Assembly (NCBI GenBank): GCA_964244655.1
Contig: CAXTJU010000006.1
Coordinates: 1 to 64,000, forward strand
Direction: 5' to 3'
Source: LMUY01 sp964244655
GTDB lineage: Bacteria; Pseudomonadota; Alphaproteobacteria; Acetobacterales; Acetobacteraceae
Length of the DNA: 64,000 bases
Position numbers and translations under genes: made by a program. Of the stretch, positions 8,859 through 18,109 are shown piece after piece (position 1 is the first letter of the stretch; each line of letters begins with the position of its first letter). Under the pieces are notes generated by a model. That model did no database searches. It was not told the DNA's origin and saw only the letters and a program-made list of their open reading frames with translations.

Positions 8859-10600
8859 CCGGGCTGGCGATGGCGCAGGGCGCGCCGCCACCCGCGCCGA
8901 CGACGCTGGCGGTGCTTTCCCGTGCCCTGGCGCATCGCGGGCCGGACGGGGAGGGACACATGGCGGCCGGGCAGGTCGCGCTGGTGCAGACACGGCTCGC
9001 CATCATCGACCTGCAAACCGGCGAGCAACCCTTGTTCGCGGGCGCGGCGTCGCTGGTGGCCAACGGCGAGGTGTACAACTACCGCGAGCTGTCGCCGGGC
9101 CTGCCGTTGCACACCGCCAGCGACTGCGAGCCGCCGCTGCACCTGTGGCAGCAATCAGGCGCTGCTTACGCCCAGCAACTGCGCGGCATGTACGCGATCG
9201 CCATCCATGATCGCGCCAGCCGCAGCCTGACGCTCACGCGGGACCGCTTCGGCATCAAGCCGCTCTACACCACCGCCATCCCCGGCGGCCTCGCCTTCGC
9301 ATCTGAGCCGCAGGCGCTGCTGGCGGCGGGGCTGGCGAAGCGGGACGTGCGCCCGGCGGCGCGGGACGAGCTGCTGCAGATGCAGTTCACCACGGGGGCG
9401 GACACCATCTTCCCCAGCATCCAGCGCGTGCTGCCCGGAGAGACGATGCGGGTGGTCGATGGCCAGGTGGTGGACCGCTGCCGGCTGCAGGCGCTGCCGC
9501 CAGGTCCGCCGGAGGAGATTAGCGAGGACGCGGCGCTGGCCCGGCTGGACGCGGCGCTGGAGCAGTCGGTCGAGCTGCACCAGCGCAGCGATGTGCCGTA
9601 TGGCATGTTCCTTTCCGGCGGCGTGGACAGCGCTGCGGTGCTGGCGCTGATGGCGCGGCTGAACGAGGCGCCTGTGCTGGCCTACACCGCCGGGTTCGAT
9701 GTGGTGGGCGCCGCAGACGAGCGAGCCCAGGCTGCAGGGCTCGCCCAAGCCGTGGGTGCGCGGCACGAGACGGTGGTGGTGAGCGAGGCGATGGTTTGGG
9801 ACACGCTGCCCCGGATCGTGGCCGCCATGGACGACCCGGCGGCCGACTACGCCATCATCCCTACCTGGTTCCTGGCGCAGCGGGCGCGGCAGGAGGTCAA
9901 GGTGGTGCTGTCCGGCGAGGGCGGTGACGAGATGTTCGCCGGCTACGGCCGCTACCGCAGCGCGATACGGCCCTGGTGGCGCGGCGGGCGGAGCATGCGC
10001 ACCCGTGGAACGTTCGACCGCCTCGAAGTCCTGCGGTCCGCGCTTCCAGGCTGGCGGGACGGCATGGCGGCGGCGGACGCCCGGGCCGCCACCGGCGGGC
10101 GCAGCCGCTTGCAGGTGGCGCAGGCGACGGACGTGGCGGATTGGCTGCCGAACGACCTGCTGCTGAAGCTGGACCGCTGCCTGATGGCGCACGGGGTTGA
10201 GGGGCGCACGCCATTCCTTGATGCAGGAGTTGCGGCGGCTGCGTTCCGCCTGCCGGACGGGCTGAAGGTAAAGGATGGCCGCGGCAAGTGGCTGCTGCGC
10301 TGTTGGTTGCAGCGCCACCTGCCGCAGGCGCGCCCGTTCGCGCCCAAGCAGGGGTTCACGGTGCCTGTGGGCGCCTGGATCGCGGGGCAGGGTGCGCGGC
10401 TGGGAGGGCTGGTGGCGGCGCAGCCGGGCGTGGCCGAGATCGCGGACCCAGAACGGGTGAGATCGCTGTTCCGCAATGCGGGCAGCCGGCGCGAGGGCTT
10501 TGCCGCGTGGACGCTGCTGTTCTATGCGCTGTGGCACCGGGCGCATGTCGAGGCGTTGCCGGTGGACGGAAACGTGTTCGAGGTGCTGGCTTCGGGCTAG
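8846..10600 (+). CDS. Asparagine synthetase-like glutamine amidotransferase (AsnB family)
   Basis: This 584-residue protein starts at the GTG at 8846, giving MCGIAG with the nucleophile Cys2 exposed after Met removal. The class II glutaminase domain (1 to about 200) includes RGPDGEGH, NGEVYNYRE and DRFGIKPLY. The synthetase domain holds the ATP-binding SGGVDS at 257-262 and GEGGDEMFAGYGRYR. AsnB family enzymes make asparagine, or amidate sugars and surface-glycan precursors. Its position as the third gene behind two overlapping glycosyltransferases suggests modification of a polysaccharide or lipid precursor, but true asparagine synthesis cannot be excluded. Confidence 0.85.
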   Translation: MCGIAGLAMAQGAPPPAPTTLAVLSRALAHRGPDGEGHMAAGQVALVQTRLAIIDLQTGEQPLFAGAASLVANGEVYNYRELSPGLPLHTASDCEPPLHLWQQSGAAYAQQLRGMYAIAIHDRASRSLTLTRDRFGIKPLYTTAIPGGLAFASEPQALLAAGLAKRDVRPAARDELLQMQFTTGADTIFPSIQRVLPGETMRVVDGQVVDRCRLQALPPGPPEEISEDAALARLDAALEQSVELHQRSDVPYGMFLSGGVDSAAVLALMARLNEAPVLAYTAGFDVVGAADERAQAAGLAQAVGARHETVVVSEAMVWDTLPRIVAAMDDPAADYAIIPTWFLAQRARQEVKVVLSGEGGDEMFAGYGRYRSAIRPWWRGGRSMRTRGTFDRLEVLRSALPGWRDGMAAADARAATGGRSRLQVAQATDVADWLPNDLLLKLDRCLMAHGVEGRTPFLDAGVAAAAFRLPDGLKVKDGRGKWLLRCWLQRHLPQARPFAPKQGFTVPVGAWIAGQGARLGGLVAAQPGVAEIADPERVRSLFRNAGSRREGFAAWTLLFYALWHRAHVEALPVDGNVFEVLASG

Positions 10601-10624
10601 GTACACGGCCCACCCTGACCCAGA

Positions 10625-10647
10625 CCTCTTCCCGCCAGCGGAAGAGG
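10625..10647. other. Stem-loop between the asnB-like gene and pyrC
   Basis: CCTCTTCC and GGAAGAGG form a perfect 8-bp stem around a 7-base loop, 24 bp after the asnB-like stop. No run of T follows on the plus strand, so it is not a standard intrinsic terminator. It may mark the end of the glycosyltransferase operon or stabilise the mRNA. Confidence 0.4.
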
Positions 10648-10673
10648 GAAAAGCAGCAAGCCGGAACAATGCC

Positions 10674-12017
10674 ATGCCCCACTATGACCTGCTTATCCGC
10701 AACGGCACCGCCATCCTTCCCTGGGGCGAGGCTGCCACCGACATCGGCGTGCGTGACGGCCGCATCGCCGCCCTGGGCGCTGCCGGCACCGCAGAGGAGG
10801 TGATCGACGCCGCCGGGCTGCACGTGTTGCCGGGCCTGATGGACCCGCACGTGCACTTGCGCGACCCGGGGGACCCTGCGGTTGAGACCGTCGGCACCGG
10901 CACCCAGGCCGCCATCCTCGGCGGGCTGACGGTGGTGTTTGACATGCCCAACACTGCCCCGCCCATCACGGACGCGGCCCGCGTGTCCTGGAAGCAAGGC
11001 TACGCTGCCGCCAACAGCTGGTGCGACTTCGGCTTTTACGTCGGCGCCACCCGCGCCAACACGCCGGACCTTGCAGCAATGGAGACAATGAGGGGCGTGT
11101 GCGCGGTCAAGGTGTTCGCAGGCAGCTCGACTGGGGATCTGCTGATCGAGGACGATGCCGGCCTGGAGGCGGTGATGCGCTCCGGGCGCCGTCCCGTCGC
11201 CTATCACAGCGAGGACGAATACCGCCTGCGGGACCGCCGGCCGCAGTTCCGCTCCGGCATGCCCTACCGCAACCACATGGAATGGCGGGACGAGACTTGC
11301 GCCTTGCTCGGCACAAGCCGCATTCTGTCGCTCGCACGCAAGACGGGGCGGCCAGCGCACATCCTGCATGTCTCGACGGCGGCGGAGCTGGAGCTGCTGC
11401 GCGACCATCGTGACATCGCCACGACCGAGTTGCTGGTCAACCACCTGACCCAGTGGGCGCCGGATGCCTATGACCAGCTGGGCGGCTATGCCGTGATGAA
11501 CCCGCCGATCCGTGGGCGGGAGCACTGGGAGGCCGCTTGGGCCGCGGTGCGGGACGGCACGGCGGACACGATCGGCAGCGATCACGCGCCGCACGCCCGC
11601 GCCGCCAAGGAGCGGCCCTGGCCGGAGGTCGCGGCGGGGCTGACCGGGGTGCAGACGTTGATACCCGTCATGCTGAACCATGTGAGCGCCGGCCGGCTTA
11701 GCCTGTCGCGCTTGGCGGACCTGATGTGCGCCGGGCCGGCCCGGGTGTACGGCTTGGTCGGCAAGGGGCGGCTGGCGGCCGGCTACGACGCCGACTTCAC
11801 CCTGGTGGACATGAAGCGTCGGCGCACCATCGAGAACTCCTGGATCGTCTCGCCCTGCGGCTGGACGCCGTTCGCGGGCATGGCCATCACCGGATGGCCG
11901 GAAATGACCGTCATCCGCGGCCAAGTGGTGATGCGTGAGGAAGAGGTCGTGGGCCTGCCCCGCGGCCGGCTGGTGCAGTTCCGGGACTGCCCCGCCGTTA
12001 CGGACCCGACAGGTTGA
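10674..12017 (+). CDS. pyrC: Dihydroorotase (class I type)
   Basis: This 447-residue amidohydrolase has the metal-binding D57-PHVHLRDPG motif, the KVFAGSSTGDLL strand, His ligands in AYHSEDEYR and HILHVSTAAEL, and SDHAPH at 302-307. Dihydroorotase closes N-carbamoyl-aspartate to dihydroorotate in pyrimidine synthesis. The fold is shared with allantoinase and hydantoinase. The GSSTGDL strand and TGVQTLIPVMLNHV segment favour dihydroorotase. The start is the ATG at 10674. No other pyr genes are adjacent. Its last 20 bases overlap the convergent lipoprotein gene. Confidence 0.85.
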   Translation: MPHYDLLIRNGTAILPWGEAATDIGVRDGRIAALGAAGTAEEVIDAAGLHVLPGLMDPHVHLRDPGDPAVETVGTGTQAAILGGLTVVFDMPNTAPPITDAARVSWKQGYAAANSWCDFGFYVGATRANTPDLAAMETMRGVCAVKVFAGSSTGDLLIEDDAGLEAVMRSGRRPVAYHSEDEYRLRDRRPQFRSGMPYRNHMEWRDETCALLGTSRILSLARKTGRPAHILHVSTAAELELLRDHRDIATTELLVNHLTQWAPDAYDQLGGYAVMNPPIRGREHWEAAWAAVRDGTADTIGSDHAPHARAAKERPWPEVAAGLTGVQTLIPVMLNHVSAGRLSLSRLADLMCAGPARVYGLVGKGRLAAGYDADFTLVDMKRRRTIENSWIVSPCGWTPFAGMAITGWPEMTVIRGQVVMREEEVVGLPRGRLVQFRDCPAVTDPTG

Positions 12018-12384
12018 GCGACTTGGGCCAGCGCGCGGTGATCTGCTGCACCTGCTCCGGCGTCAGCGGCGGACTGTCCGCGAGCGGGCGGGGCAGGCTG
12101 GCGAACGCCTCCGGGTCGGCCCAGCACTCCACGTCCGCCAGCGTGCGGGTGCAGAACGGCGGCGGGCCAGGCAGCTGCTCGCGCGGGGCGCAGTAGGTCT
12201 GCTGGCGGTCCAGCCGCACGATCGAGCAGTCCTTGCCGGTGACGGCCGAAACCCCCGCATCCACCACGCCGCGCCCGAACACGGTGACGCTGGCCGCCTC
12301 CACTCCCGCTGCCACGCCGACGCCGACGCAACCCCCCAGCGGGGCCATCGCCAGCAGCAGGACCGCGCGTGACAAGTGAGACAT
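11998..12384 (-). CDS. Small predicted lipoprotein, unknown function
   Basis: From the ATG at 12384 the protein is 128 residues. It begins with a short signal peptide ending in a lipobox (LAMAPLGGC), so it should be lipidated and exported. A glycine/valine-rich segment follows, then a cysteine-containing C-terminal part (GKDCSIVRLD, YCAPRE, FCTRTLADVECW). A TTG nine bases further upstream is an alternative start. It is convergent with pyrC and overlaps it by 20 bp. No family was recognised. Confidence 0.65.
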   Translation of the reverse strand: MSHLSRAVLLLAMAPLGGCVGVGVAAGVEAASVTVFGRGVVDAGVSAVTGKDCSIVRLDRQQTYCAPREQLPGPPPFCTRTLADVECWADPEAFASLPRPLADSPPLTPEQVQQITARWPKSLNLSGP

Positions 12385-12480
12385 GCCACTCAATCAACCA
12401 CGAGGAGATGAACACAGGGTTTCCCGCGGCGGGGGGCATCGCTATGGTCCGCCATCGCCCCGTCCCCGGGACGGAGGGTT

Positions 12481-13170
12481 TTGACAAGCGTGGCCGACAT
12501 CTTTGACGAGCTGAGTGAGGACATCCGGGCCGAGCGCGCCCGGGCCGCGGCCAAGCGCTACGGCCTGGTGGCTGGCGCGGCCGCGTTGCTGCTGGTGGCC
12601 GGGGTGGGCGCGTGGCAGGCCTGGGAATGGCGGCAGGGCAAGCAGGCCGAGGCGGCAGCCGCACCTTACCTGGACGCGATGCGCGCCGCCGACGCGCTGC
12701 CGCTCGGGCCCAGCCCGCAGCGCACGTCGGATGCGGATGCGTTCGCCAAGGTCGCCAGCACCGCGCCAACCGGATATCAATCCCTGGCGTTGCTGCGGGA
12801 GGCCGGGCTGCGCTGGGATGCGGGGAACAAGGATGCCGCATTCGCGCTTTGGACGCGGTTGTCCGCAGACGAGGCAGCGGATTCGATGTTGCGGGACCTC
12901 GCGACCTTACTCTGGGCACAGCACTCGGTCGATGCCGGGGACCCGGCGGCGATCGCCGCGCGCACTGGCAAGCTGGAGGCGGCTGGAAATCCGTGGCGAC
13001 CGCTGGCGCAGGAGGTGGACGCGCTACTCGCCCTGCGGCAGGACGATAAGCCCAGGGCGGAGAGCCTGTTGCGGGTGCTGTCCGTGGACGGGCTCGCTCC
13101 CGACAGCCTGCGCGGCCGGGCGACGGCCCTGCTTACCTTGCTGGGCGCGGCACCGGGTGCACGCGGATGA
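12481..13170 (+). CDS. YfgM-like membrane-anchored tetratricopeptide protein
   Basis: This 229-residue protein has an N-terminal cytoplasmic segment (VADIFDELSEDIRAERARAA), one membrane helix (LVAGAAALLLVAGVGAWQAW, about 28-47) and a periplasmic helical-repeat region. This matches YfgM, an ancillary SecYEG/PpiD-associated factor. It is the first gene of the conserved yfgM-bamB-der order and overlaps bamB by 4 bp. The start is uncertain: the TTG at 12481 follows GGAGGG very closely, while the GTG at 12490 would begin MADIFDE as in many homologues. Confidence 0.8.
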   Translation: MTSVADIFDELSEDIRAERARAAAKRYGLVAGAAALLLVAGVGAWQAWEWRQGKQAEAAAAPYLDAMRAADALPLGPSPQRTSDADAFAKVASTAPTGYQSLALLREAGLRWDAGNKDAAFALWTRLSADEAADSMLRDLATLLWAQHSVDAGDPAAIAARTGKLEAAGNPWRPLAQEVDALLALRQDDKPRAESLLRVLSVDGLAPDSLRGRATALLTLLGAAPGARG

Positions 13171-14495
13171 GGCGGCGCACCCTGCTGCGCGCGGCAGCCC
13201 TGGCCCCCGCCGCGGCCCTGCCGGGCTGCGGCATCGACTTCGACAGCCTGTTCGAGAAGGACGCGGTGCCGATCCCCGGCAAGCGCGAAGCGGTGACGCC
13301 GCCTGCCCGCGGCTTGCAGGTTGACGCGGCGTTCCGCACTCCCGTCAACTTGCCGTCCCCTGTCATGAATGCCGAGTGGGCGCAGGCCGGCGGCAATTCT
13401 GCGCACACCATGGGCAACCTGGAGCTAGGCGACCTCAGCCGCTCCTGGCGCCAATCGATCGGCGCGGGCGGCGGCTACCGGCAGAAGATCACCGCCACCC
13501 CCGTGATCGCCGCTGGTCGCGTGATCGCCATGGATTCGGACGCCACCGTGTCCGCGTTCGATGCGGCAACGGGCATCCGGCAATGGCGCACGCCCACCAA
13601 GCCCAAGAAGGACCGCAGCTCCAACCTCGGAGGCGGCGTGGTGGCCGGCAGCGGCAGCGTGTTCGCCAGCACTGGCCGCGCCGAGGTCCTGGCGTTGCAG
13701 GCCGCCACCGGCGACATCACTTGGCGCGTGCCGCTGGACGCACCGGCCCGCGCCGCGCCGACCTTGGTGGAGAACCGCCTGTTCTTGCCCACGCTGGACG
13801 AGCGCATGGTCGCCCTGTCCCGCACCGACGGCAAGAAGCTGTGGAGCTACCAGGCCACTCCCTCCGCCACCATCGTGCTGGGCGAGCCGTCACCTGCCTA
13901 TGCGGACGGTACGTTGGTCTGCGGCTTCGGCTCCGGGGACTTGGTGGCGCTGCGGTCCGAGACCGGCACCTTGATCTGGAGCGACAGCCTGGCCGGCGCG
14001 CGTGGCCGCAACAGCGCAGCCGACCTATCCGCCATCCGCGCCTTGCCGGTGATCGTGCAATCGACCGTGTACGCGGTTGGTGTCGGGGGATTGATGGTGG
14101 CGCTGGATTTGCGTTCCGGCCGGCGCTTATGGGAGCGCGAGGTGTCGGGCCAGCATACCCCCTGGATTGCCGGAGACTGGGTCTTCGTGCTGTCGGAGGA
14201 TCAGATGCTCGCCTGCATCAACCGGATCGACGGCCGGGTGCGCTGGCTCACCCAATTGCCGCGCTACGGCAATGAGAAGAAGCTGCGGGATCCGATCTAC
14301 TGGACGGGTCCGCTGCTAGGCGGGAAATACCTGTACTGCGCTGGTTCCACCAAGAGGCTGATCGCCGTCAATCCGGCGAACGGCGCGATCTTGGGCGAGC
14401 AAAATCTGCCGGATGACGTGTCGGTGAACCTGGTGGCGGCTGCAGGCAAGCTGTTCGTCGTCACCGAGGACTCGACCCTCTCGGCGCTGGGCTGA
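13167..14495 (+). CDS. bamB: Outer membrane assembly lipoprotein BamB
   Basis: The 442-residue protein begins with a signal peptide and lipobox (AAALPGCG). A PQQ-type beta-propeller follows, with repeated blades such as VSAFDAATGIRQWRTPTK, VLALQAATGDITWRVPL and MVALDLRSGRRLWERE. BamB scaffolds the BAM complex that folds outer-membrane beta-barrels. The ATG overlaps the yfgM-like stop (ATGA), and der starts 4 bp after its end, so this is one operon. It is somewhat longer than E. coli BamB, which is usual for alphaproteobacteria. Confidence 0.9.
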   Translation: MRRRTLLRAAALAPAAALPGCGIDFDSLFEKDAVPIPGKREAVTPPARGLQVDAAFRTPVNLPSPVMNAEWAQAGGNSAHTMGNLELGDLSRSWRQSIGAGGGYRQKITATPVIAAGRVIAMDSDATVSAFDAATGIRQWRTPTKPKKDRSSNLGGGVVAGSGSVFASTGRAEVLALQAATGDITWRVPLDAPARAAPTLVENRLFLPTLDERMVALSRTDGKKLWSYQATPSATIVLGEPSPAYADGTLVCGFGSGDLVALRSETGTLIWSDSLAGARGRNSAADLSAIRALPVIVQSTVYAVGVGGLMVALDLRSGRRLWEREVSGQHTPWIAGDWVFVLSEDQMLACINRIDGRVRWLTQLPRYGNEKKLRDPIYWTGPLLGGKYLYCAGSTKRLIAVNPANGAILGEQNLPDDVSVNLVAAAGKLFVVTEDSTLSALG

Positions 14496-14498
14496 GCC

Positions 14499-15827
14499 GT
14501 GCTGCCCACGGTGGTTATTGCCGGGCGGCCGAACGTGGGCAAAAGCACCCTGTTCAACCGCTTGGCCGGCCGCCGTCACGCCTTGGTGGCCGATACGCCA
14601 GGCGTCACCCGAGACCGCAAGGACGCGACGGCGCAGCTTCGTGGGCGCACGGTGCGCTTGGTCGATACGGCTGGGCTGGAGGAGAGCGTGCCGGACAGCC
14701 TGTATGGTCGGATGCGCGCCAGCTCCGAGGCGGCGGTGGGCGGGGCGGACCTAGTCGTGTTCGTGGTGGATGCCCGCACCGGCATCACCCCGGCAGACAG
14801 CCATTTCGCTGCCTGGTTGCGCCGTCAAGGCCGCCCGGTGCTGCTGGTCGCCAACAAGGCGGAGGGCCGCGGCGGCGCGCAGGCGGCGCTGGACGCCTAC
14901 AGCCTCGGGTTGGGCGAGCCGCTGGCCGTGTCCGCGGAGCATGGCGACGGGCTGGCCAACCTGATGAGCGAGATCGCCGACCGGCTGCCAGAGCCGCAGG
15001 AGCCGGACGAAGCGGACCGGCCGCTGCGCCTGGCCGTGGTGGGCCGGCCGAACGCGGGCAAGAGCACGCTGCTCAACCGCCTGCTGGGCGAGGAGCGCAT
15101 GATCACCGGCCCGGAGCCCGGCCTGACGCGGGATGCGGTGACGGTGCGGCTGCACGACGAAGTGGGGCCGATCGAGCTGGTCGATACCGCCGGGTTGCGC
15201 AAGAAGGCACGGATCGAGGCCGCACTGGAAAAGATGAGCGTGTCGGCCAGCATCGAGGCGCTGAAGATGGCCGAGATCGTGGTGCTGTGCGTCGATGCGG
15301 TGGAGGGGCTGCACGAGCAGGATTTGCAGATCGCCCGGCTGGTCGAGCGCGAAGGGCGGGGCTGCGTGCTGGCGCTGAACAAATGGGACGCGGTGCCGGA
15401 CCGCAACGCCGCGCGCAAGGGTGTAAGCGACCGGCTAGAGACCAGCCTGGCGCAGATGCGCGGCATCCCCGTGGTGACGCTCTCGGGCATGACTGGGGCA
15501 GGAGTGGACAAGCTGCTGCCCGCCGTGCGCCGCGCCCATGCCGTGTGGAACACCCGGGTGGCAACGGGCGAGCTGAACCGCTGGTTCGAGGCGGCGCTGG
15601 AACGGCACGCCGCCCCCCTGGTCGATGGCCGCCGTCTGAAGCTGCGCTACATGACGCAGCCCAAGGCGCGCCCGCCCACCTTCATCATCTTCGGCACCCG
15701 GGCGGAGCAGACGCCGGAGGATTACCGCCGCTACCTGGTCAACGGCTTGCGGGACACCTTCGAGTTGCCCGGCACCCCAGTCCGTCTGCAGTTCCGCGGC
15801 ACCAAGAACCCTTACGCCGACGAGTGA
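14499..15827 (+). CDS. der: Ribosome assembly GTPase Der (EngA)
   Basis: The 442-residue protein has two tandem GTPase domains, the hallmark of Der. G1 motifs are GRPNVGKS at 9-16 and GRPNAGKS at 182-189, with G3 motifs DTAGLEE and DTAGLRKK and G4 motifs NKAE and NKWD. The C-terminal KH-like domain follows. Der acts late in assembly of the 50S subunit. The start is a GTG at 14499, 4 bp after bamB. In the first domain the G4 is NKAE rather than NKxD; an Asp-to-Glu change there is common in this family. Confidence 0.95.
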   Translation: MLPTVVIAGRPNVGKSTLFNRLAGRRHALVADTPGVTRDRKDATAQLRGRTVRLVDTAGLEESVPDSLYGRMRASSEAAVGGADLVVFVVDARTGITPADSHFAAWLRRQGRPVLLVANKAEGRGGAQAALDAYSLGLGEPLAVSAEHGDGLANLMSEIADRLPEPQEPDEADRPLRLAVVGRPNAGKSTLLNRLLGEERMITGPEPGLTRDAVTVRLHDEVGPIELVDTAGLRKKARIEAALEKMSVSASIEALKMAEIVVLCVDAVEGLHEQDLQIARLVEREGRGCVLALNKWDAVPDRNAARKGVSDRLETSLAQMRGIPVVTLSGMTGAGVDKLLPAVRRAHAVWNTRVATGELNRWFEAALERHAAPLVDGRRLKLRYMTQPKARPPTFIIFGTRAEQTPEDYRRYLVNGLRDTFELPGTPVRLQFRGTKNPYADE

Positions 15828-15871
15828 ACCGGGGCTGCTGGCCGGCGTTGCCGGGTCAGGAGGGCATCGCG

Positions 15872-16375
15872 ATGGCCAAGGGTGCGGAGAAGACGGATCC
15901 CAAGCTGTGGGAAAAGGTGAAGGACGAGGTCACGGAAGGCGACAAGGGCGGCAAGCCGGGCCAATGGTCCGCGCGCAAGGCGCAGATGGCGGTGAACGAG
16001 TACAAGCACGAGGGTGGCGGCTACCAGGGCGAGAAGTCGCCGGACAACCACCTCGTGCAGTGGGGCCGCGAGGAATGGGGCACCAAGTCCGGCGAGGAAA
16101 GCGGCAAGACGGGTGAACGGTACTTGCCCAAGGAAGCGCGTGAGTCGCTGACGGACAGTGAATACAAGCGCACATCGGACAAGAAGCGGGCGGACACGGC
16201 CCGCGGCAAGCAGCATTCTGCGCAGCCCGAGGATGTGGCGCACAAGACGGCGGAGCATCGTGGACAGTCTGGCACGCGGGCTGAGTTGCTGAAGCAGGCG
16301 GCCAGCAAGGGCATCAAGGGCCGCACCCGCATGAAGAAAGACGAGTTGGAGAAGGCGCTGCATGCCCATGGCTGA
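15872..16375 (+). CDS. DUF5872 domain protein
   Basis: The 167-residue very hydrophilic protein begins KTDPKLWEKVKDEVTEGDKG and contains GQWSARKAQMAVNEYK and REEWGTKSGE, the pattern of DUF5872. The C terminus (GTRAELLKQAASKGIKGRTR) resembles a SAP/Rho-N-type helical nucleic-acid-binding motif. AGGAGG lies about 9 bp upstream of the ATG at 15872. It overlaps the DUF3140 gene by 14 bp, so the two are co-translated. The function of the family is unknown; DNA association or stress protection is a guess based on charge. Confidence 0.75.
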   Translation: MAKGAEKTDPKLWEKVKDEVTEGDKGGKPGQWSARKAQMAVNEYKHEGGGYQGEKSPDNHLVQWGREEWGTKSGEESGKTGERYLPKEARESLTDSEYKRTSDKKRADTARGKQHSAQPEDVAHKTAEHRGQSGTRAELLKQAASKGIKGRTRMKKDELEKALHAHG

Positions 16376-16730
16376 AATGGACGAGACGGCCCGGTCGGAC
16401 ACGGCACGCGAGTTCAAGCAGCTGGTGAACATGACGCCGGCCACGCTGCGCAAATGGCTGGACGGCGAGGAGAGCCGCACGGTCGGCATGACGCACGAGG
16501 GCGAGAAGGCGCATGACGGCGGAGACGAGTCGGTCGGCCACGAGATGGGCCGCCGCATCCTGGAGCTGCGGGCCAAGCAGGCGGGCGACCTGGACGAGGC
16601 CGATTACGAGGTAATGCGCAAGGTGGTGGGCTACGTGCACCGCCACTCCAAGCAGCGCCCCCAAGGTGACGTGACGGACACGCGGTGGCGCAAGTCACTG
16701 ATGAACTGGGGACACGATCCGCTGAAATAG
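16362..16730 (+). CDS. DUF3140 domain protein
   Basis: The 122-residue protein has the DUF3140 pattern: an N-terminal FKQLVNMTPATLRKWLDGEE helix pair, GHEMGRRILELRA in the middle, and VMRKVVGYVHRH and WRKSLMNWGHDP at the end. The family is often encoded beside DNA repair or stress genes. Here it overlaps the DUF5872 gene. Biochemical function is not established. Translation is probably coupled, since no clear independent ribosome site is seen. Confidence 0.8.
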   Translation: MPMAEMDETARSDTAREFKQLVNMTPATLRKWLDGEESRTVGMTHEGEKAHDGGDESVGHEMGRRILELRAKQAGDLDEADYEVMRKVVGYVHRHSKQRPQGDVTDTRWRKSLMNWGHDPLK

Positions 16731-16804
16731 GCTTGGCATCCGCTCACTGCTTCGCCAGTGTCGCGGCAACGGCCCGGGTAACGGGCGGCAGGGGAAATGC
16801 AGCC

Positions 16805-18109
16805 ATGGAGCTGGAACGCCGGACCATCCGCCGGGTAACGCTACGGCTCGTGCCGTTTCTGGTGCTGTGCTATTTCGTGGCCTATTTGGACCGCGTGAAC
16901 GTCGGTTTCGCCAAGCTGACCATGAGCGGCGACATTGGCTTGTCAGAGAAGGCGTTCGGCTTCGGCGCCGGCATCTTCTTCGTGGCATATTTCGTGTTCG
17001 AGGTGCCTTCCAACCTGTTTCTGGAGAGGTTCGGCGCACGCAAGTGGATCGCCCGCATCATGCTGACCTGGGGCGTCGTGTCCGGTGCCACCGCCTTCGT
17101 CACCGGCCCCTACAGCTTCTACGCCATCCGCGTTCTGCTGGGCTTCGCGGAGGCTGGGTTCTTCCCCGGCATTATCTTCTTCCTGACGCTGTGGTTCCCT
17201 GCCAAGGAGCGGGCGCGCATCGTGGGCCTGTTCATGGCCGCCATCCCGCTCTCTACCGTCATCGGCGGCCCGATCTCGGGCAAGCTGCTCGACCTGGACG
17301 GGATGCTGGGCCTGCACGGCTGGCAGTGGCTCTACATCACCGAGGCCGTGCCGGCGCTGCTGCTGTCGGGGGTGGTGTACCTCTACCTCACCGACAAGCC
17401 GGCGGACGCGCACTGGTTGGCCGCGGACGAACGCGCCTGGCTGGTGCAGCGCTTGCAGCAGGAGCGGCAAGCAAAGGAGCAGGCCGGCCATCTCTCGGTG
17501 CTGCAAGCGGTCACCAACCCCCGCGTGCTGGCGGTGGCGCTGATCTACTTCGGCGCCAATGCCACCAATTACGGCTTGAGCTTCTTTCTGCCTACCATCG
17601 TCAAGGGCTTCGGCGGCCTGAGCAACCTGCAAATCGGACTGATCACGGCGCTGCCCTACGTCGTCGGCGTGGCGGGCATGATCTGGTGGGGCCGCCGCTC
17701 GGACGTGCGCCGCGAGCGCAAGGGCCACGCCGCCTTCGCCCTGCTCGTGGCAGCAGTGGGCATCGGCGCATCCACCCTATTCGCTGACCCGGTGCTGAAA
17801 ATGTCCTGCCTGACGGTGGCCGGGTTCGGCATCTTCGCCTGTCTGCCGATCATCTGGACGCTGCCGACCGCGTTCCTATCGGGGGCCGCGGCGGCGGGCG
17901 GGATCGCGACGGTGAACGCGCTGGGCAACCTGGCCGGGTTCTTTGGGCCGTATGCGATGGGGTACATGAAGGATTTGACGGGCAGCTTCGACAGTGGGCT
18001 GTGGATGCTGTCGGCGGCGGGTGTAGTTGGGATGATCGTGGTGCTGGCGCTGCCGCACGATGGGCGGCTGGGGGATGCGCCGGCGGCGGCGCGGGTGCCA
18101 GCGGAGTAA
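16805..18109 (+). CDS. MFS transporter, anion:cation symporter (ACS) type
   Basis: The 434-residue protein with twelve predicted membrane helices begins RRVTLRLVPFLVLCYFVAYL, then DRVNVGFAKLTM and VPSNLFLERFGARKWIARIM, the signature of the ACS branch that includes tartrate, phthalate and glucarate carriers. Helix 4 contains GFAEAGFFPGIIFFLTLWFP. Substrates of the branch are organic anions; the exact one cannot be inferred because no catabolic genes flank it. The ATG at 16805 lies 74 bp after the DUF3140 gene, so it is probably separately transcribed. Confidence 0.85.
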   Translation: MELERRTIRRVTLRLVPFLVLCYFVAYLDRVNVGFAKLTMSGDIGLSEKAFGFGAGIFFVAYFVFEVPSNLFLERFGARKWIARIMLTWGVVSGATAFVTGPYSFYAIRVLLGFAEAGFFPGIIFFLTLWFPAKERARIVGLFMAAIPLSTVIGGPISGKLLDLDGMLGLHGWQWLYITEAVPALLLSGVVYLYLTDKPADAHWLAADERAWLVQRLQQERQAKEQAGHLSVLQAVTNPRVLAVALIYFGANATNYGLSFFLPTIVKGFGGLSNLQIGLITALPYVVGVAGMIWWGRRSDVRRERKGHAAFALLVAAVGIGASTLFADPVLKMSCLTVAGFGIFACLPIIWTLPTAFLSGAAAAGGIATVNALGNLAGFFGPYAMGYMKDLTGSFDSGLWMLSAAGVVGMIVVLALPHDGRLGDAPAAARVPAE

